From: Alkalihalobacterium sp048323755
Lineage (GTDB): Bacteria > Bacillota > Bacilli > Bacillales > Bacillaceae_F
Direction of reading: 5' to 3'
NCBI RefSeq assembly: GCF_048323755.1
Contig: NZ_JBLWFS010000007.1
Span: forward strand, 128,880-192,879
Length of the DNA stretch: 64,000 nt
The notes beneath the pieces are model-generated. The model saw nothing but the letters and a program-made list of their open reading frames with translations. It was not told where the DNA came from and searched no databases. Shown one piece after another: positions 63,967 to 64,000 of the stretch. Positions within the stretch are counted from its first letter, which is position 1. Each line of letters starts with the position of its first letter. The position numbers and the translations under genes were made by a program.

Positions 63967-64000
63967 ATGTTTAAACATTATACCATGAATCAAATCGTTT
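63967..64000 (+). CDS. Transposase start, IS1182-like (3' truncated)
   Basis: ATG after ACGGAGGTATCC reads MFKHYTMNQIV, the usual opening of IS1182-family transposases. Only 11 residues are in the window. Confidence 0.6.
   Translation, partial: MFKHYTMNQIV

Larger units (their letters stand above)
63799..64000 (+). mobile_element. Left end of an IS1182-like insertion sequence (truncated by window)
   Basis: GGCTGGGACAAAAC at 63799, then a hairpin GAGTGGCACTCACCC / GGGTGAGTGCCACTC with T-run, and a transposase start with ACGGAGG. This combination occurs at IS1182-type ends in bacilli (from memory). Confidence 0.65.

Overview
The window is low-GC Firmicute chromosome from a spore-forming Bacillaceae. 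Spore genes support this: sspH, csgA, two CotF-like coat proteins and an AsnO-type asparagine synthetase. So do a proline T-box, a TPP riboswitch, LexA, Zur, Fur and CodY style operators, and TTG/GTG starts with strong Shine-Dalgarno sites. A NaChBac-type sodium channel with the TLESWAS filter suggests an alkaliphile (Alkalihalobacillus/Halalkalibacter-like); this last step is inference.

Layout. 1-3.1 kb: end of an iron/siderophore-type ABC uptake cluster with a rubredoxin-methyltransferase fusion and a binding lipoprotein. 3.1-5.2 kb: thiC behind a TPP riboswitch. 5.4-9.9 kb: aspartokinase with a structured leader, the sodium channel, a renalase-like flavoprotein and a methyltransferase. 10-13.7 kb: proB-proA-proC behind a proline T-box, with a dispersed repeat inside the leader. 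13.8-27.4 kb: ordinary metabolism and repair (SDR, YqeG, UvrX-YolD with two LexA boxes, LMW phosphatase, SspH, AsnO, acyl-CoA ligase, phosphoesterase, HxlR regulator, nitrilase, GNATs), plus a frameshifted small gene.

27.5-36.8 kb: a carboxylic-acid uptake and activation cluster: LuxR-GAF regulator, acyl-CoA dehydrogenase, TetR, acyl-CoA ligase, TRAP transporter in P-M-Q order, thiolase. 36.8-43.1 kb: csgA, an odd tRNA-like gene, a histidine-rich duplicated protein, a 185-bp palindromic MITE-like element, PanE, a PAS-GGDEF protein, a possible structured RNA, an M24 peptidase, a small HEAR-like protein and a cold-shock gene. 43.5-49.6 kb: a five-gene oligopeptide ABC operon with a CodY-like box. 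49.7-50.9 kb: a decayed phospholipase-D gene and three 52-bp hairpin repeats.

51-63.2 kb: the most notable part, a zinc-starvation island. It holds five COG0523 (CobW/ZagA) GTPase genes, zinc-free S14 (rpsN2), folE2, a SufU-like gene, a 2Fe-2S thioredoxin-fold ferredoxin, a SAM methyltransferase, and a putative module of FAD reductase plus a FeoB-like permease without a GTPase domain. Five Zur-like operators of the form TCGTAAT-N-ATTACGA lie in front of its units, and one perfect orphan Fur box is present. The reading is a low-zinc response that swaps zinc-dependent proteins, mobilises metal and possibly imports it by an undescribed route. The window ends in coat genes and the start of an IS1182-like transposon.
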